Of a stretch of DNA of 64,000 nucleotides, positions 1 through 10,510 are shown in pieces (within the stretch, counting starts at the first letter, position 1; each line of letters opens with the position of its first letter). The stretch comes from Sternotherus odoratus (Eukaryota > Chordata > Testudines > Kinosternidae). The notes beneath the pieces are model-generated. The model was not told where the DNA came from. It searched no databases and was given only the letters and a program-made list of their open reading frames with translations. Made by a program: the position numbers and the translations under genes. The stretch spans positions 35,773,390-35,837,389 of the forward strand of contig JAVMKO010000003.1 in assembly GCA_032164245.1 (NCBI GenBank), given 5' to 3'.

Positions 1-149
1 GGAGGGGGGAACCTCGGCAGCCCGCCCGCGCGGCGGGGACGGGAGAGCAAGGCGCTTTTTTTTTTTTTTTTTTTTTTTTTCCGGATTTTTTATTAAAAAA
101 TGAGGGGGCGTCTTATAGGATGGAGCGTCCTATAAGACGAAAAATACGG
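1..149 (+). repeat. TA-flanked MITE, right end only
   Basis: The right part of a non-autonomous DNA transposon is cut by the window edge. It has a GC-rich block, a run of about 26 T, then the terminal motif ending in GCGTCCTATAAGACGAAAAA and TACGG, followed by TA at 150-151. The same family is complete at 54182-54745. A TA duplication points to a Tc1/mariner-like origin, which is an inference. Confidence 0.7.
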
Positions 150-151
150 TA

Positions 152-1209
152 ACTAACAATATTTAAGGGTACAAATACCAAGGAGGGAGAGTAATAATTT
201 GTTAATATTCAGCAGAAATCTCTGAATAAGAGAACCATGAAACAATCTAAAATAGTGAAAGCCCCATCCCTGGAGATATTTAAAATTGGAGGGACAAAAA
301 ATCTGAAAGATGTATTTCAAGGAACATTGGTATGGAGCTGGATTAATAGATATTTTTTCTGCTACAATTTTATGTCAGTTTGAAGCTTCAGGCACTGCTA
401 GATATAAATGGGTCACATAAATGCTAAAGAAGTATTTAAAAATATTAGATTAAAAGGTCATAGACATTACCATTCATTATTTGTTTAGTCCAAAATCCTC
501 AATCTTGTGTTTCATTGGCTTCTGTCCAGGCTTACTTAGGCACAATCAGGTTTTTTATCAGCAAAGTAAAGGGGATATGATTATAGGTCCCTTTAAATCA
601 AATATTATACTGAAAGTCTTAGGTTTAAATTTCAATATCTACCCCCTCTACTGAACATGGTATTTTCTTCTTTTGTACCAACTACAAATGCTTCTCTTCA
701 TGCTGTTTGCACAACTGTGTCCAACTACATAATTACTTGATCCCGGTGGAAAAAGTTTCTGACCAAGTTTCTTTTTGCTTCAATGTTTCTTGCTTGGAAG
801 GTATTATAAACAGATGATTGTGTGAAGTTTCGTTCTGACTATTTTAACACCACAGCACAAAACCAGCTATGAACAAACTAACCCTCCTTTCCTAGAAATG
901 AGCTAATTACTGACATCTTTATCTTTAGTATTTACTCTATTCCTTGTGAGGTTTTTTGCTATCCATCTCATCCCAATGTAATTCATGTCAAACCAGTTCT
1001 GCCTCCACTGAAATCAGTTTCACATTTTAATGGGTGGGAAATTGACTACCCTGTCCTGTCTGAACATTTCTAGCCCAGTTCCTGTGATTCACATTAACAC
1101 AGAAGCTGCTGCCCTAAGAGAAACTGAAGATTTACTGACAGGTTGTAATGGGATTTTCATTCTCACTTATTCTTTCACATCTCATTGCAGTACTGAGTGC
1201 TATAGGCAA
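152..1209. other. AT-rich intergenic stretch without recognised features
   Basis: I see no splice-bounded coding segment, RNA gene or repeat that I can name. The longest ORF here, 81 codons at 1030-1275, runs into the neighbouring MITE and looks like chance. Confidence 0.5.
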
Positions 1210-1334
1210 ATGATTACCAGATGTCCCTATTTTTATAGGGACAGTCCCAATTTTTTGAGTCTTTTTCTTATATAGGCTCCTATTATCCCTACCCCCATCC
1301 CAATTTTTACATTTGCTTTCTGGTCATCCTATTG
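1210..1334. repeat. hAT-type palindromic MITE, diverged copy
   Basis: It reads ACCAGATGTCCC, then TATAGGGACAGTCC, and ends TTTGCTTTCTGGTCATCCTA. It is the same family as the better preserved copy at 23407-23519. The terminal repeats are mutated and I see no clear target duplication. Confidence 0.65.
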
Positions 1335-1453
1335 CAGTGGATCTACAAAAAGTAATGTGCATTGTGGTAACATAGTCAGAAATCCAAGACGATTCTGGAT
1401 AGAAGGTGTTTCAGTATAAGTTTATTCCTGAAAAGGCAAAAGTGTTTTCTCTT

Positions 1454-2422
1454 AGCCCTGGTCCCCACTATGGCTTAAAGTAGACTTTAGCAAGCTAAAG
1501 TCGATTTAAGCCTGTATCCGTCCTCACCTGCATGCCCTTAAAGTCGATTTTAAGGGACCTTAAAATCGACTTTATAGCTCCTCCCTAACGAGAGGAGTAG
1601 CTGAAATCGACCTCTCTCTAGGTCGATTTTCAGCTAGTGAGGATGCAGGTGACATTAAGCCTCCGACCTTCCGAGCAGCCCCGCGAACCCCCTGCCCGCC
1701 TGAACAGCCCCGCGAACCCCCCCCAACCCGCCCAAGCAGCCCCGTGCCGGACCCCTCGCCTGCCCGAGCAGCTCCGCAGACCCCCTCGGGTGCCCCAGCA
1801 GCCCCGCGAAGCCCACCCTCTGCCCCAGCAGCCCCGCGCCGGACCCCCTTGCCTGCCCCAGCAGCCCCGCGCCGGACCCCCTTGCCTGCCCCAGCAGCCC
1901 CACGCCGGACCCCCCCCACCCCACCCGAGCGGCTCCACGGACCCCCCCGCCTGAGCAGCCCCGCTCCGGACCCCCCTCCTGCTCAGGCGGGTGGGGGGAC
2001 TCGTGGGGCTGTTCGGACGGGCGGGGGGGTTCACGGGGCTGCTCGGGCGGGGGGGGTTCCGGCGCGGGGCTGTTCAGGCGGGCGGGGGGGTTCGCGGGGC
2101 TGCTCGGGCGGGCGGGGGGGTCCGGCGCGGGGCTGTTCAGGCGGGCGGGGGGGAGGGGCACGGAGCTGCTCAGACTGGGGCTGGTCCCCTGGGGAGCGTG
2201 CCTGGCTGCCCGGAAAGGTGGTGACAGCTGGGAACTCCCAGCACTGTGGGATACTTACCCACAGTGCAACACTCCCTATGTCAACCCCTGCAAAAGTTTA
2301 AGGACAGACACTGTCAGTTGCTGTCCTTTGTGGGGATGCACTAAGTCGATTTTCTAAAGGCTACTTTAGAAAATCAACTTAAGGGAAATCGACCTACTGC
2401 TGTAGTGAAGACATACCCTTAG
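1454..2422. repeat. MITE containing an expanded GC-rich minisatellite
   Basis: The outer parts are a typical reptilian MITE: a left end near CCCTGGTCCCCACTATGG, repeated 'aaaatcgactt' and 'ggtcgatttt' blocks, and a right end GTAGTGAAGACATACCCTTA. The middle (about 1660-2200) is a GC-rich minisatellite in head-to-head orientation. The boundaries are approximate. Confidence 0.6.
1660..2200. repeat. GC-rich minisatellite in inverted arrangement
   Basis: Units built on 'gcagccccgcgccggacccccttgcc' themes run in C-rich orientation to about 1990, then reverse to G-rich units ('gggcgggggggttcgcggggctg'). The two halves could fold into a long GC hairpin. All six-frame ORFs of 77-185 codons here are low-complexity Pro/Arg/Ala/Gly translations and are not genes. 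Confidence 0.8.
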
Positions 2423-2549
2423 AAAGACGTACTGTGCTCTGTGCTTTATGCTGTTATCAAGGACTATCTAGATCAAGAGATAAGTGCTCTTTTTTTGCGT
2501 GAGTGTGTATACATGTAATAAGAGAGATACCACTCCTTTCCCATCCACT

Positions 2550-2765
2550 CTTTCTGTCTCAACCATTTAGATTATGAGCTCCTCATGGCAAGGACTGTCT
2601 CTTCCAATGTGTCTGTACAGTGCCTAGCACAATGAAGCCCTAATTGTGGTTGAGACCTCTTGGAACTACCATAATATAAATCATAGCAATGTTATGAAAA
2701 AGATATGGAATGAGACGCCCATTAAGTGTGATGATTTGCTGGTCCCTTCTGGCCTTAACTCTTAT
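2550..2765 (+). repeat. Old SINE or LINE tail fragments
   Basis: The block 2555-2690 (...GTGTCTGTACAGTGCCTAGC...) is a common amniote interspersed repeat; a second diverged copy is at 5595-5700. It is followed at about 2735 by GGTCCCTTCTGGCCTTAA, which looks like a CR1-type 3' tail. I cannot fix the family from memory. Confidence 0.45.
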
Positions 2766-3690
2766 GAATGGTTGAAATAGTCACCCAGGGAGAAATTCTC
2801 TATAGAAAGATTGGATGTAATGCAAGTAGCCACCAGGGGCTAGCATGAGGTTAGAAGTCCAGGCTCACCTCAGAAACCAAATGGCCTCAGTGGAGGAGCG
2901 TGGAGCTAACAAGGTTTTCAACTTCCATATGTAGTGGTTGGGGCTTCAACATTATGTTTTGTAAGCAGTTGGAGTGAGTGAGCGAGCAGGAGTTTCTATG
3001 GGTCCTGAAGAGAAGTAGAGACAAAAAGATAGTTACTTTTTGGGACAAGAGCCAGAGTGGATTATCAGGGGTTTCTGCAAAAGAGAGTTGCAAATAGTTT
3101 GTTCCTGCTGTCATTCAAGGCAACAGGACGGGTGTAAAATTTTGTAAATAAATTACATTGACTCCATGTCACTGATATCTCACGTAGGGGGAAATCACCC
3201 TTCCAGGACCCAAATTTTGGCTGCCACACAGCCAGGGGCAACCACAATAAAAAATAATCAACAATAACACTGTATTGGTTCACTTTACACTTCTGTAGTT
3301 TAATTATCCTGTATGTGTGTAGACAGTACATGAATATACACTCTCCTGAATTTTGAGGCTCTTTGTATTTCTTATTAGGATGCCACTTGGACAGTATTTC
3401 TTGACAAATACATTTAAAGCCTGAGATCCAAGTTTTTCTGATCTCTTGCTCATTTTTCCACTTTAAGGTATTCTGAGATATGTGCACCTGACATTTCTTC
3501 CGTTCCTGTGGCACCGCGTTTGGGCTGTAGCTTTTGATTATGCAAACTTCCTGTTTATTCAGCTTATTAAAAGTTTCTTTCTAAGCTCTAGCTCTGGGTC
3601 TCATGCCTAAATTTAGTCTGTTGTAAAGGATCTGTCTATTTAATTAAACATCTGAGAAATTTATGCCCCTATGATCTTGGACCCAGACCT
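2766..3690. other. Intergenic stretch, nothing identified
   Basis: It contains only ORFs of 75-149 codons on the minus strand, with no recognisable domain and no splice-site context. The 149-codon ORF at 3065-3514 resembles no family I know and is treated as chance. Confidence 0.45.
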
Positions 3691-3699
3691 TGCAAACAC

Positions 3700-3860
3700 T
3701 TAAAAGCAAGCTTAACTTTAACCGTTGGAGTCATCGCACTGACAGGATTACTTGTCCTTAAAGTTAAGCATCTGGCATTGGCCACTGTCAGCAGACGGGA
3801 TACTGGGCTAGATGGACCTTTGGTCTGACCCAGTAGAGCCATTCTTATGTTCTCAAGCAC
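3700..3860 (+). repeat. Interspersed repeat tail, CR1/L3-like or SINE
   Basis: The sequence ...GGGATACTGGGCTAGATGG... followed by a 'TTGGTCTGACCCAGTA' motif and CATTCTTATGTTCT is a recurrent 3' tail in reptile genomes. The preceding 'cttaaagttaagca' motif is another common amniote repeat block. The family is uncertain. Confidence 0.5.
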
Positions 3861-4294
3861 ATGTGTAAGCGTTTTCAGGATCAAGACCTTGGTGCATGAC
3901 CTGATTCCTTCCTGGCAAGACTAATACATTAAACTAGCAACTGGAATATTACATCCATGTCTATACATGCCAAATTGTAGGTTTTAAAAATATGATGCAG
4001 CTCACCTGGGGCCCAAGAGTATAAATTTTACTTTCACTGGTGAAAAGTCAATAGTACCACTCATGTGAGCAGGTGCTTGCCAGAGGAATGAAAGTTATAC
4101 AATCTAGTCCTTGATCTTGGACTGTTCTTGTTTCTCTCAAATGATTCCATTATTTAAAGGGCTTTAACAGGCTTCCTCTTTCTCTGTGGATTTAGTATAA
4201 TGTTTTATCCTTAGCATGTGAGGCTAAGCACTTCCCATTTTGTGTACTGTGGTTTCTGTATATACACATGCCATTTTCTCGATTATGTCTAGCA

Positions 4295-4690
4295 CAGGGG
4301 TGGGCACATTTTTGTCCCAAGGGCCACATCTGGGTATGGAAATTGTATGGCGGGCCATGAATGCTCACGAAATTGGGGGTTGTGATGCAGGCTCTGGGGT
4401 ATGGCCAGAAACGAGGAACTCATAGTGCAGAAGGGGGCTCTGGGCTGGGGCAGGGGCTTGGAATCCGTAACGGGGAATGAGTGCTCCAGCTGGAGGCACC
4501 AGGCTCTGGGATGGAGCTGGGGATGAGGGTTTGGGGTGCAGGACCAAGGGGTTCAGAGGATGGGAGGGGGATCATGGCTGGGGTAGGGGGTGGGACACGG
4601 GAGGGGATCAGGGGTGCAGGGTCTGGGCGGCGCTTACCTCAAGCCATTCCCAGAACCAGTGGCAAATCCCCCTTCCAGGTGCCAGAAGCT
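4295..4690. repeat. hAT-type MITE, right end missing
   Basis: It starts with the hAT terminal motif CAGGGGTGGGCACATTTTTG and continues with the usual 'gggccacatctgggtatgg' segment and a G-rich interior. The matching right terminal repeat is not found, so the copy is truncated. Confidence 0.65.
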
Positions 4691-6345
4691 CTTCTAAACA
4701 ACATATGAAAATGCCTCTGCCTTCATAACTGCAGCATCACTACCCAATGCTATAATTACACAAGTTAAGAGCTGTGTATGCTCCAGTTTATTGCTGTAAT
4801 GTACTGAATTTTGGACACAGTCATTGCTAGCTCATTTAAAAACTTAAAACCTGCTGCTCCCATGTAATCTGTGCTAAAACCACTTCAACACTTGAATGTT
4901 GCTTTTTATGTGAAATTAGCGCATGTGGATGCTTTTAGTAAAGCTTTTTTTTGTATTTTATTATATAATAAGAGATGTATTGGAGGCTGTTCAGAGAATA
5001 TGCTCACTTATTAATGGGAGCCAGGATACAGAGTTTTTCCACATGTGTTAATGTAGGTAGATGTGAATGAAATCCCTCTGTAAAATGATTCCAGTTCTTC
5101 CTCTTGCTTTGGCCAACACTGAGGTAGTTGCCTTGGTATATTTCTTGCTTGGAGCATTGATCATATCGGTTAAAAACATCACACTTTTGATCCAGCTTTG
5201 TTCTGAGAACTCTGACTGCCAACAAGCCACAAGTCTGGACATACACTTCTGGCTTATCTCTCAGTGAGTAGAATAGCTGTGTATATTCATATTCAAAGAC
5301 TCGTCAAAGAACCTCTTACTTATTATTTAGCTATTGGCAGATTTATTCGCTTCCATCTAGTTAATACAAACTATGTGTGTAGCAATGGCATCAAGCCAAT
5401 GTGTGAAAGCAGCATTATGGGAGTCTTAGCACAGCAGCCCAAGCTGTTCATAAGAGATGGACTACCTGCATTTTTAAAATTAGTCCATTATTCTCAGCCA
5501 CAAGTTAGAATGGCTGATTTCTGACATTTTGAGACTTGGCCATGTTGTGTGTTGGCACCAAAGATGAATGAATGGCCAGGAAAGTTGAGGTGACAGTAAT
5601 TTATCAGTTATGTTTGTACAGCACCTACACAATGGGATCTTGCTCCATAACTGGGGCTCCTGGATGCTATTGCAGTGCAAATACAGTACAAATAATCAAA
5701 AGGTTACAATCCTGGGGGGGTTAGGTAGAAAATGTCTTTATCTGCAGTATCCTTAATAAAAAGCCATTATTTACAGTTTACCATCTCAGTTCTTGAATAG
5801 TTACTTGATCCAATACTAATAACTACAACAATTCTGCTTAACTCAGATGATAGGGGCCCATGGTCTTGGACCTGTGGAACCAGGGTGCTCGTCAGAAAAC
5901 CCCAGTTCCCCACATACTTGAGGCACTCTGCCCCTTTTATAATTTTCCATGCCCAGTGTTTACCTGTTGTTATAAGTTACCATCTCCTCTGGCATCTCTC
6001 TTCCCCTTAGTGAACTTCCCTCCATCTCCTTATAAGGTCCAGTGTTTAATAGATCATCAACTATCTATGCCTCATCGATCCCCCCACCGGTGAGGAGCTT
6101 GTCACTAACTGGGGTTTTTCCCCTTCTATAGCAGGTGATAGAGGAAACCCCATCAAACTAATTTAAATCTTTATTGCATTAATTTGATGACATTTCTAAA
6201 AATTAAATTGTATCAATATAAAATCTATCAATATTTTAAAATTAATTTTGGCTTTGAATAAGGAACTGGGAATGACAATGAGGAAAAAGAATGAGCCGCC
6301 CGGGTATCTTTGAACACTAGCATACCGGGAGGGGGAAAAAAGTGT
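4691..6345. other. Intergenic stretch with one old repeat
   Basis: Apart from a diverged amniote repeat at 5595-5700 (TTTGTACAGCACCTACACAA), I see nothing to annotate. The short ORFs lack domains. Confidence 0.5.
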
Positions 6346-6406
6346 TGATTGAGGCTATATCTACACTACCACTTATGTCAGTATAATTTGTAGAGGAACA
6401 AATAAA

Positions 6407-6492
6407 CAAAACTTTATAGTTAGTCTTTAAGGTGCCACAGGATTTTGTTTCCTCTGCTATTCCAGACTAACACGGCTACCTCTCTGATTCTT
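6407..6492 (+). repeat. Left terminal repeat (pLTR) of the Penelope-like element
   Basis: This 86-bp repeat starts CAAAACTTTATAGTTAGTCT and ends GGCTACCTCTCTGATTCTT. It matches 9332-9417 with no difference that I can see. It lacks the hammerhead-like part present upstream of the right copy and starts at the base where ribozyme cleavage would be predicted. Confidence 0.9.
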
Positions 6493-6498
6493 GACATC

Positions 6499-9186
6499 AT
6501 GCAAGGCACTGCATTCAGCCGTATGGAGTGGAAATCCATCAACCACATGAAGAGGCTTGCACAAGTACAGACAGATATCATCTTTCTCTCCAAATGCAAA
6601 CGGCAAGACATCATACCAAATGGACTGAAGGTGAAAAATCCACTGCAATCCACATACTGCACAGACTACAGTGAGAGATTATGCCAGACACTATCTAAGA
6701 AACTGAGGAACCATCTGATCAGCATCCTGTACAGCAAACAGGAAAACATCAAAAAAGAGCTTTCCAACCTGGAGACCTTCATAAAAAGCCAACCTTCCAC
6801 ACAAACAGACTTTACTAAAATAAGACAGGAGATCTACATCACACACTTCATCTCTCTGCAAAAGAAAAAGGACTGCAAACTATCTAAAATCCTACCTGCC
6901 ACATGGGGCCACAACAGTGGTACCCCTAACTCACCCAGCAATATCGTCAATCTATCCAGCTACACTCTCAGCCCGGCAGAAGAGTCTGTCCTATCTCGAG
7001 GACTCTCATTCTGCCCCAGCACCCCCACAAACATGATACAATTCTGCGGTGATCTGGAAGCCTACTTTCGCCGTCTCCGACTCAAGGAATTCTTTCAAGA
7101 CAACATGAAACAGCACACTGGTACACAGACACCATCCCACCAGCAGCACAAGAAGAAGAACTCCACATGGACTCCTCCTGAGGGTCGAAATGACAGTCTG
7201 GACCTATACATAGAATGCTTCCGCCGACGTGCACAGGCAGAAATAGTGGAAAAACAACATCGCCTGCCTCACAACCTAAATCGTGCAGAACGCAATGCTA
7301 CCCACAGCCTCAGAAACAACCCTGACATCATTATCAAAGAGGCTGATAAAGGAGGTGCTGTTGTCATCATGGACAGGTCAGACTACCAAAAGGAGGCTAC
7401 CAGACAACTCTCCAATACCAATTTCTACAGGCCACTTCCCTATGATCCCACCGAGGAATATACTAAGGAACTGCACCATCTACTCAGGACTCTCCCTGCA
7501 CTAACACAGGAACAAATTAATATACCCTTAGAGCCCCGACCGGGGTTATTCTATCTACTACCCAAGATCCATAAACCTGGGAACCCTGGACGCCCCATCA
7601 TCTCGGGCATTGGCACTCTCACTGAAGGACTGTCTGGATATGTAGACTCTCTACTCAGACCCTATGCCACCAGCACTCCCAGCTATCTCCGTGATACCAC
7701 TGACTTCCTGAGGAAACTACAATGCATTGGTGACCTTCCAGAAAACACCATCCTAGCCACCATGGATGTAGAGGCTCTCTACACCACCATCCCACACAAA
7801 GATGGAATACAAGCTGTCCGGAATAGTATCCCAGAAGATGCCACAGCACAGGTGGTTGCTAAGCTCTGTGACTTTATCCTCACACACAACTATTTCAAAT
7901 TTGGTGACAATATATACCTCCAGACCAGCGGGACTGCTATGGGCACCCGCATGGCCCCACAGTATGCCAACATCTTTATGGCAGACCTGGAACAACGCTT
8001 CCTCAACTCTCGTCCACTCACACCCCTTCTCTATCTACGCTACATTGATGACATCTTCATCATCTGGACCCATGGGAAAGAAACTCTGGAAGAATTCCAC
8101 CATGACTTCAACAGCTTCCACCCCAACATCCACCTCAGTCTAGACCAGTCCACACAGGAAATCCACTTCCTAGACACCACAGTGCAAATTAATGACGGCC
8201 ACATCGACACCACCCTATACCGAAAACCTACCGACAGCTATGCCTACCTTCATGCCACCAGCTTCCATCCCGGACATACCACACGATCCATTGTCTACAG
8301 CCAAGCACTGAGGTACAATCGGATTTGCTCCAACCCCTCAGACAGAGACCAACACCTACGAGATCTTCACCAAGCTTTCTCAAAACTACAATACCCACAC
8401 AAGGAAATAAGGACACAGATCAACAGAGCCAGACGTGTACCCAGAAGCCTACTGCTACAAGACAAGCCCAAGAAAGAAAACAACAGAACACCACTGGCCA
8501 TCACCTACAGTCCTCAGTTAAAACCTCTGCAACGCATCATCAGTGACCTACAACCCATCCTGGACAATAATCCCTCACTTTCACAGGCCTTGGGAGGAAG
8601 GCCAGTCCTGGCACACAGACAACCTGCCAACCTTAAACAAATTCTCACCAGCAACAGCACACTGCACCACAATAACTCCAACTCAGGAACCAATCCATGC
8701 AACAAACCTCGATGCCAACTCTGCCCACATATCTACACCAGCAACAACATCACAGGACCTAACCAGATCAATCATACCATCACTGGTTCATTCACCTGCA
8801 CATCAACCAATGTCATATATGCCATTATATGCCACCAGTGTCCCTCTGCTATGTACATCGGCCAAACTGGACAGTCCCTACGAAAAAGGATAAATGCACA
8901 CAAATCAGATATTAGGAATGGCAATATACACAAACCTGTAGGGGAACACTTCAACCTGCCTGGACACACATTAGCAGATTTAAAAGTCACCATCCTGCAG
9001 CAAAAACACTTCAAGACCAGACTACAAAGGGAAACTGCAGAACTTCAATTCATTTGCAAATTCAGCACACACATTCTAGGATTGAACAAAGATCTAGAAT
9101 GGCTGGCTCATTACAGACATTGTTTCTCCTCTCTCCATGTTCACACACCCCATTCAAATGCTAGAAGAATAATCCACACTCCCTGA
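6499..9186 (+). CDS. Penelope-like reverse transcriptase with GIY-YIG endonuclease
   Basis: This is an open frame of 895 codons from the ATG at 6499. The frame is open from an ATG at 6445, but that lies inside the terminal repeat, so I prefer 6499. Residue positions below count from 6445. The N-terminal domain has the typical SFCPSTP and FRRLRL motifs. The reverse transcriptase shows EADKGGAVVIMD (about 298), KIHKPGNPGRPIIS (about 373), motif A MDVEALYTTIP (about 440), motif B TAMGTRMAPQYAN (about 495), the catalytic YIDD (about 532) and FLDT (about 574). A linker zinc-finger-like CNKPRCQLC (about 750) is followed by a GIY-YIG-type nuclease with VIYAIICHQC, MYIGQTGQSLRKR and VGEHFNLPGH. The product would nick target DNA and copy the element RNA. 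No stop or frameshift is present, so it could be functional. Known Penelope-like proteins are of similar size. Confidence 0.93.
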   Translation: MQGTAFSRMEWKSINHMKRLAQVQTDIIFLSKCKRQDIIPNGLKVKNPLQSTYCTDYSERLCQTLSKKLRNHLISILYSKQENIKKELSNLETFIKSQPSTQTDFTKIRQEIYITHFISLQKKKDCKLSKILPATWGHNSGTPNSPSNIVNLSSYTLSPAEESVLSRGLSFCPSTPTNMIQFCGDLEAYFRRLRLKEFFQDNMKQHTGTQTPSHQQHKKKNSTWTPPEGRNDSLDLYIECFRRRAQAEIVEKQHRLPHNLNRAERNATHSLRNNPDIIIKEADKGGAVVIMDRSDYQKEATRQLSNTNFYRPLPYDPTEEYTKELHHLLRTLPALTQEQINIPLEPRPGLFYLLPKIHKPGNPGRPIISGIGTLTEGLSGYVDSLLRPYATSTPSYLRDTTDFLRKLQCIGDLPENTILATMDVEALYTTIPHKDGIQAVRNSIPEDATAQVVAKLCDFILTHNYFKFGDNIYLQTSGTAMGTRMAPQYANIFMADLEQRFLNSRPLTPLLYLRYIDDIFIIWTHGKETLEEFHHDFNSFHPNIHLSLDQSTQEIHFLDTTVQINDGHIDTTLYRKPTDSYAYLHATSFHPGHTTRSIVYSQALRYNRICSNPSDRDQHLRDLHQAFSKLQYPHKEIRTQINRARRVPRSLLLQDKPKKENNRTPLAITYSPQLKPLQRIISDLQPILDNNPSLSQALGGRPVLAHRQPANLKQILTSNSTLHHNNSNSGTNPCNKPRCQLCPHIYTSNNITGPNQINHTITGSFTCTSTNVIYAIICHQCPSAMYIGQTGQSLRKRINAHKSDIRNGNIHKPVGEHFNLPGHTLADLKVTILQQKHFKTRLQRETAELQFICKFSTHILGLNKDLEWLAHYRHCFSSLHVHTPHSNARRIIHTP

Positions 9187-9289
9187 TCGGAGATAACAAA
9201 CTGGTTCAGCTTATTTGGACTAACCTTTTCACCTCCCACCTGGTTCTTACCTACTTTCCCAGACCTGCCTCTAAACATTTCCACTGCTT

Positions 9290-9331
9290 GCATCCGACGA
9301 AGTGGGTATTAGCCCACGAAAGCTCATGCTT
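9290..9331 (+). ncRNA. Hammerhead-like ribozyme motif
   Basis: The core CCGACGA is followed by a 5-bp stem GTGGG/CCCAC with loop TATTA(G), then GAAA, a short GC-TCAT-GC hairpin and TT. This is the layout of hammerhead ribozymes with a very short stem III, a motif reported in Penelope-like elements. Departures from the canonical core are C instead of U at position 4 and one extra A before stem II. Activity is therefore uncertain. Predicted cleavage would fall just before CAAAAC at 9332. Confidence 0.5.
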
Positions 9332-9417
9332 CAAAACTTTATAGTTAGTCTTTAAGGTGCCACAGGATTTTGTTTCCTCTGCTATTCCAGACTAACACGG
9401 CTACCTCTCTGATTCTT
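9291..9417 (+). repeat. Right terminal repeat (pLTR) of the Penelope-like element
   Basis: This 127-bp terminal repeat begins CATCCGACGAAGTGGG and ends at the target duplication. The extent of the full unit is supported by the solo copy at 60354-60479, which starts and ends at the same bases between its own target duplications. Confidence 0.88.
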
Positions 9418-9845
9418 AGTATAATTTGTGTAGCTCAGGGCTGTGAATAACCCCCTTCTCCCCCGCCCCCCTGACTGACACAAGTTACACCAACTTAAGT
9501 CTCAGTGTGGACAGTGCTATGTCGCAGGAGAGCTGCCTCTGCCAGCATAGCTACCACCGGTCACTGGGAGTGGATTAGTTAAGTCGACAGGGAACCTCTC
9601 TTCCCTGAGCTTAGAGCAGGCCCACTACAGCAGTGGTTCACAGAGGTCTTCCAGGGGTGCATTAACTCATCTAGATATTTGCCTCGTTTTAGAACAGTTT
9701 TATATACATTAAAAGTACTAGTAAAGTCAGTACAAACTAAGATTTCACAGACAATGACTTATTTATATGCTCTGTATACCGTACACTGAAATGTAAGTGT
9801 GATATTTATATTCCAATTGATATATTTTTTTAATTTTTATGGTAC

Positions 9846-10510
9846 TGTTAGGGCTAACTCAGTTTCCCTCGCTCCTTCTCACCATGTATTCTTCCTCACC
9901 AGTAATCACATAGTTAAACTCCCAAGGCTTGTACAAGCATTCGCTTGAGTCTTAGAGGCTCAGTGAAATATTGCTTTGACACCCGGTTGTTGTGGTAACC
10001 TTCTCAGTCCCTGGAATGTAACCTTGTCTCAGACAATAAGCAGTCTGTAAACCCATGCTAGTTGAGTTGGTTGTATCTCCAGATTGCATTATATGTATGT
10101 AACGACTTTGCTAGCGAATGAATAGACTCTTATTCATAAGCTTGTTGGCATCATGTAAGCTTTCTCAAGGTCCCCACACCAGGTGCCTCAAGAGGGCACT
10201 GACCTAGGACTGATGTCAGGGTTTGCTAATGCGCATGCTTCAAGTAGGTCTTTCCCTCCCTCTACCCATTCCCCCTCCCCTTTGAATATACTCTATAAAC
10301 GTTTGCTTGGTACTGATAATAAACGGAGCTGCTACCAACCCCCTTTCTTGACCGAGAGGAGGGTGCCTCAGTTTCCCCTTTGATCAAAGTTGAGTTGTGT
10401 GTTTCTTCAATGGTCTCTGACAGCTTGTGAGCTCCTTGCCTCAACGCCGCCACTACTATCTGGAGTGTACAGTAAGAGGGGAGAGACGCGCCATTAATTT
10501 TCCCCTGACA
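9846..10510 (+). mobile_element. Solo LTR with 4-bp target duplication
   Basis: The LTR begins TGTTAGGGCTAACTC and ends TTTTCCCCTGACA, flanked on both sides by GTAC (9842-9845 and 10511-10514). A TATA box (TATAAA, 10294-10299) and a poly(A) signal (AATAAA, 10318-10323) sit in the expected U3/R order for a plus-strand LTR. No internal retroviral sequence adjoins, so it is a solo LTR. The family is not named. Confidence 0.85.
10294..10323 (+). promoter_or_regulatory. LTR TATA box and poly(A) signal
   Basis: TATAAA at 10294-10299 and AATAAA at 10318-10323 are the transcription and polyadenylation signals of the solo LTR. Their close spacing implies a very short R region. Confidence 0.55.

Larger units (their letters stand above)
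6392..9417 (+). mobile_element. Full-length Penelope-like retroelement
   Basis: The 3026-bp element is bounded by a perfect 12-bp target duplication AGTATAATTTGT (6380-6391 and 9418-9429). It carries 86-bp direct terminal repeats (6407-6492 and 9332-9417) that look identical by eye, and one long uninterrupted ORF. The right terminal repeat is longer (from 9291) and includes a hammerhead-like fold. Terminal repeats plus reverse transcriptase plus GIY-YIG endonuclease is the known Penelope-like layout. Identical repeats, a perfect duplication and an open ORF suggest a recent insertion. The 15 bases 6392-6406 between the duplication and the repeat are extra. Confidence 0.93.
6346..9600. repeat. 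hAT-like MITE interrupted by the Penelope-like element
   Basis: The left part 6346-6391 (GAGGCTATATCTACACTACC, CTTATGTCAGTATAATTTG) and the right part from 9418 (TATAATTTGTGTAGCTCAGG and onward to about 9600) together rebuild a common reptilian MITE. The Penelope-like element sits inside it with a 12-bp duplication of the MITE sequence. The far right end of the MITE is lost. A related end piece (ACTGTAAGCTCTAGTGTAGC) is at 10672-10746. Confidence 0.65.

Noticed and set aside
1572..2301. Overlapping ORFs of 77-185 codons on both strands
   Set aside because: They are Pro/Arg/Ala/Gly-rich translations of a GC-rich minisatellite, open in many frames at once, with no domain.
6445..6498. Upstream ATG as the start of the Penelope ORF
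   Set aside because: It lies within the terminal repeat. The ATG at 6499, just after the repeat, is more likely, although the upstream frame is open.
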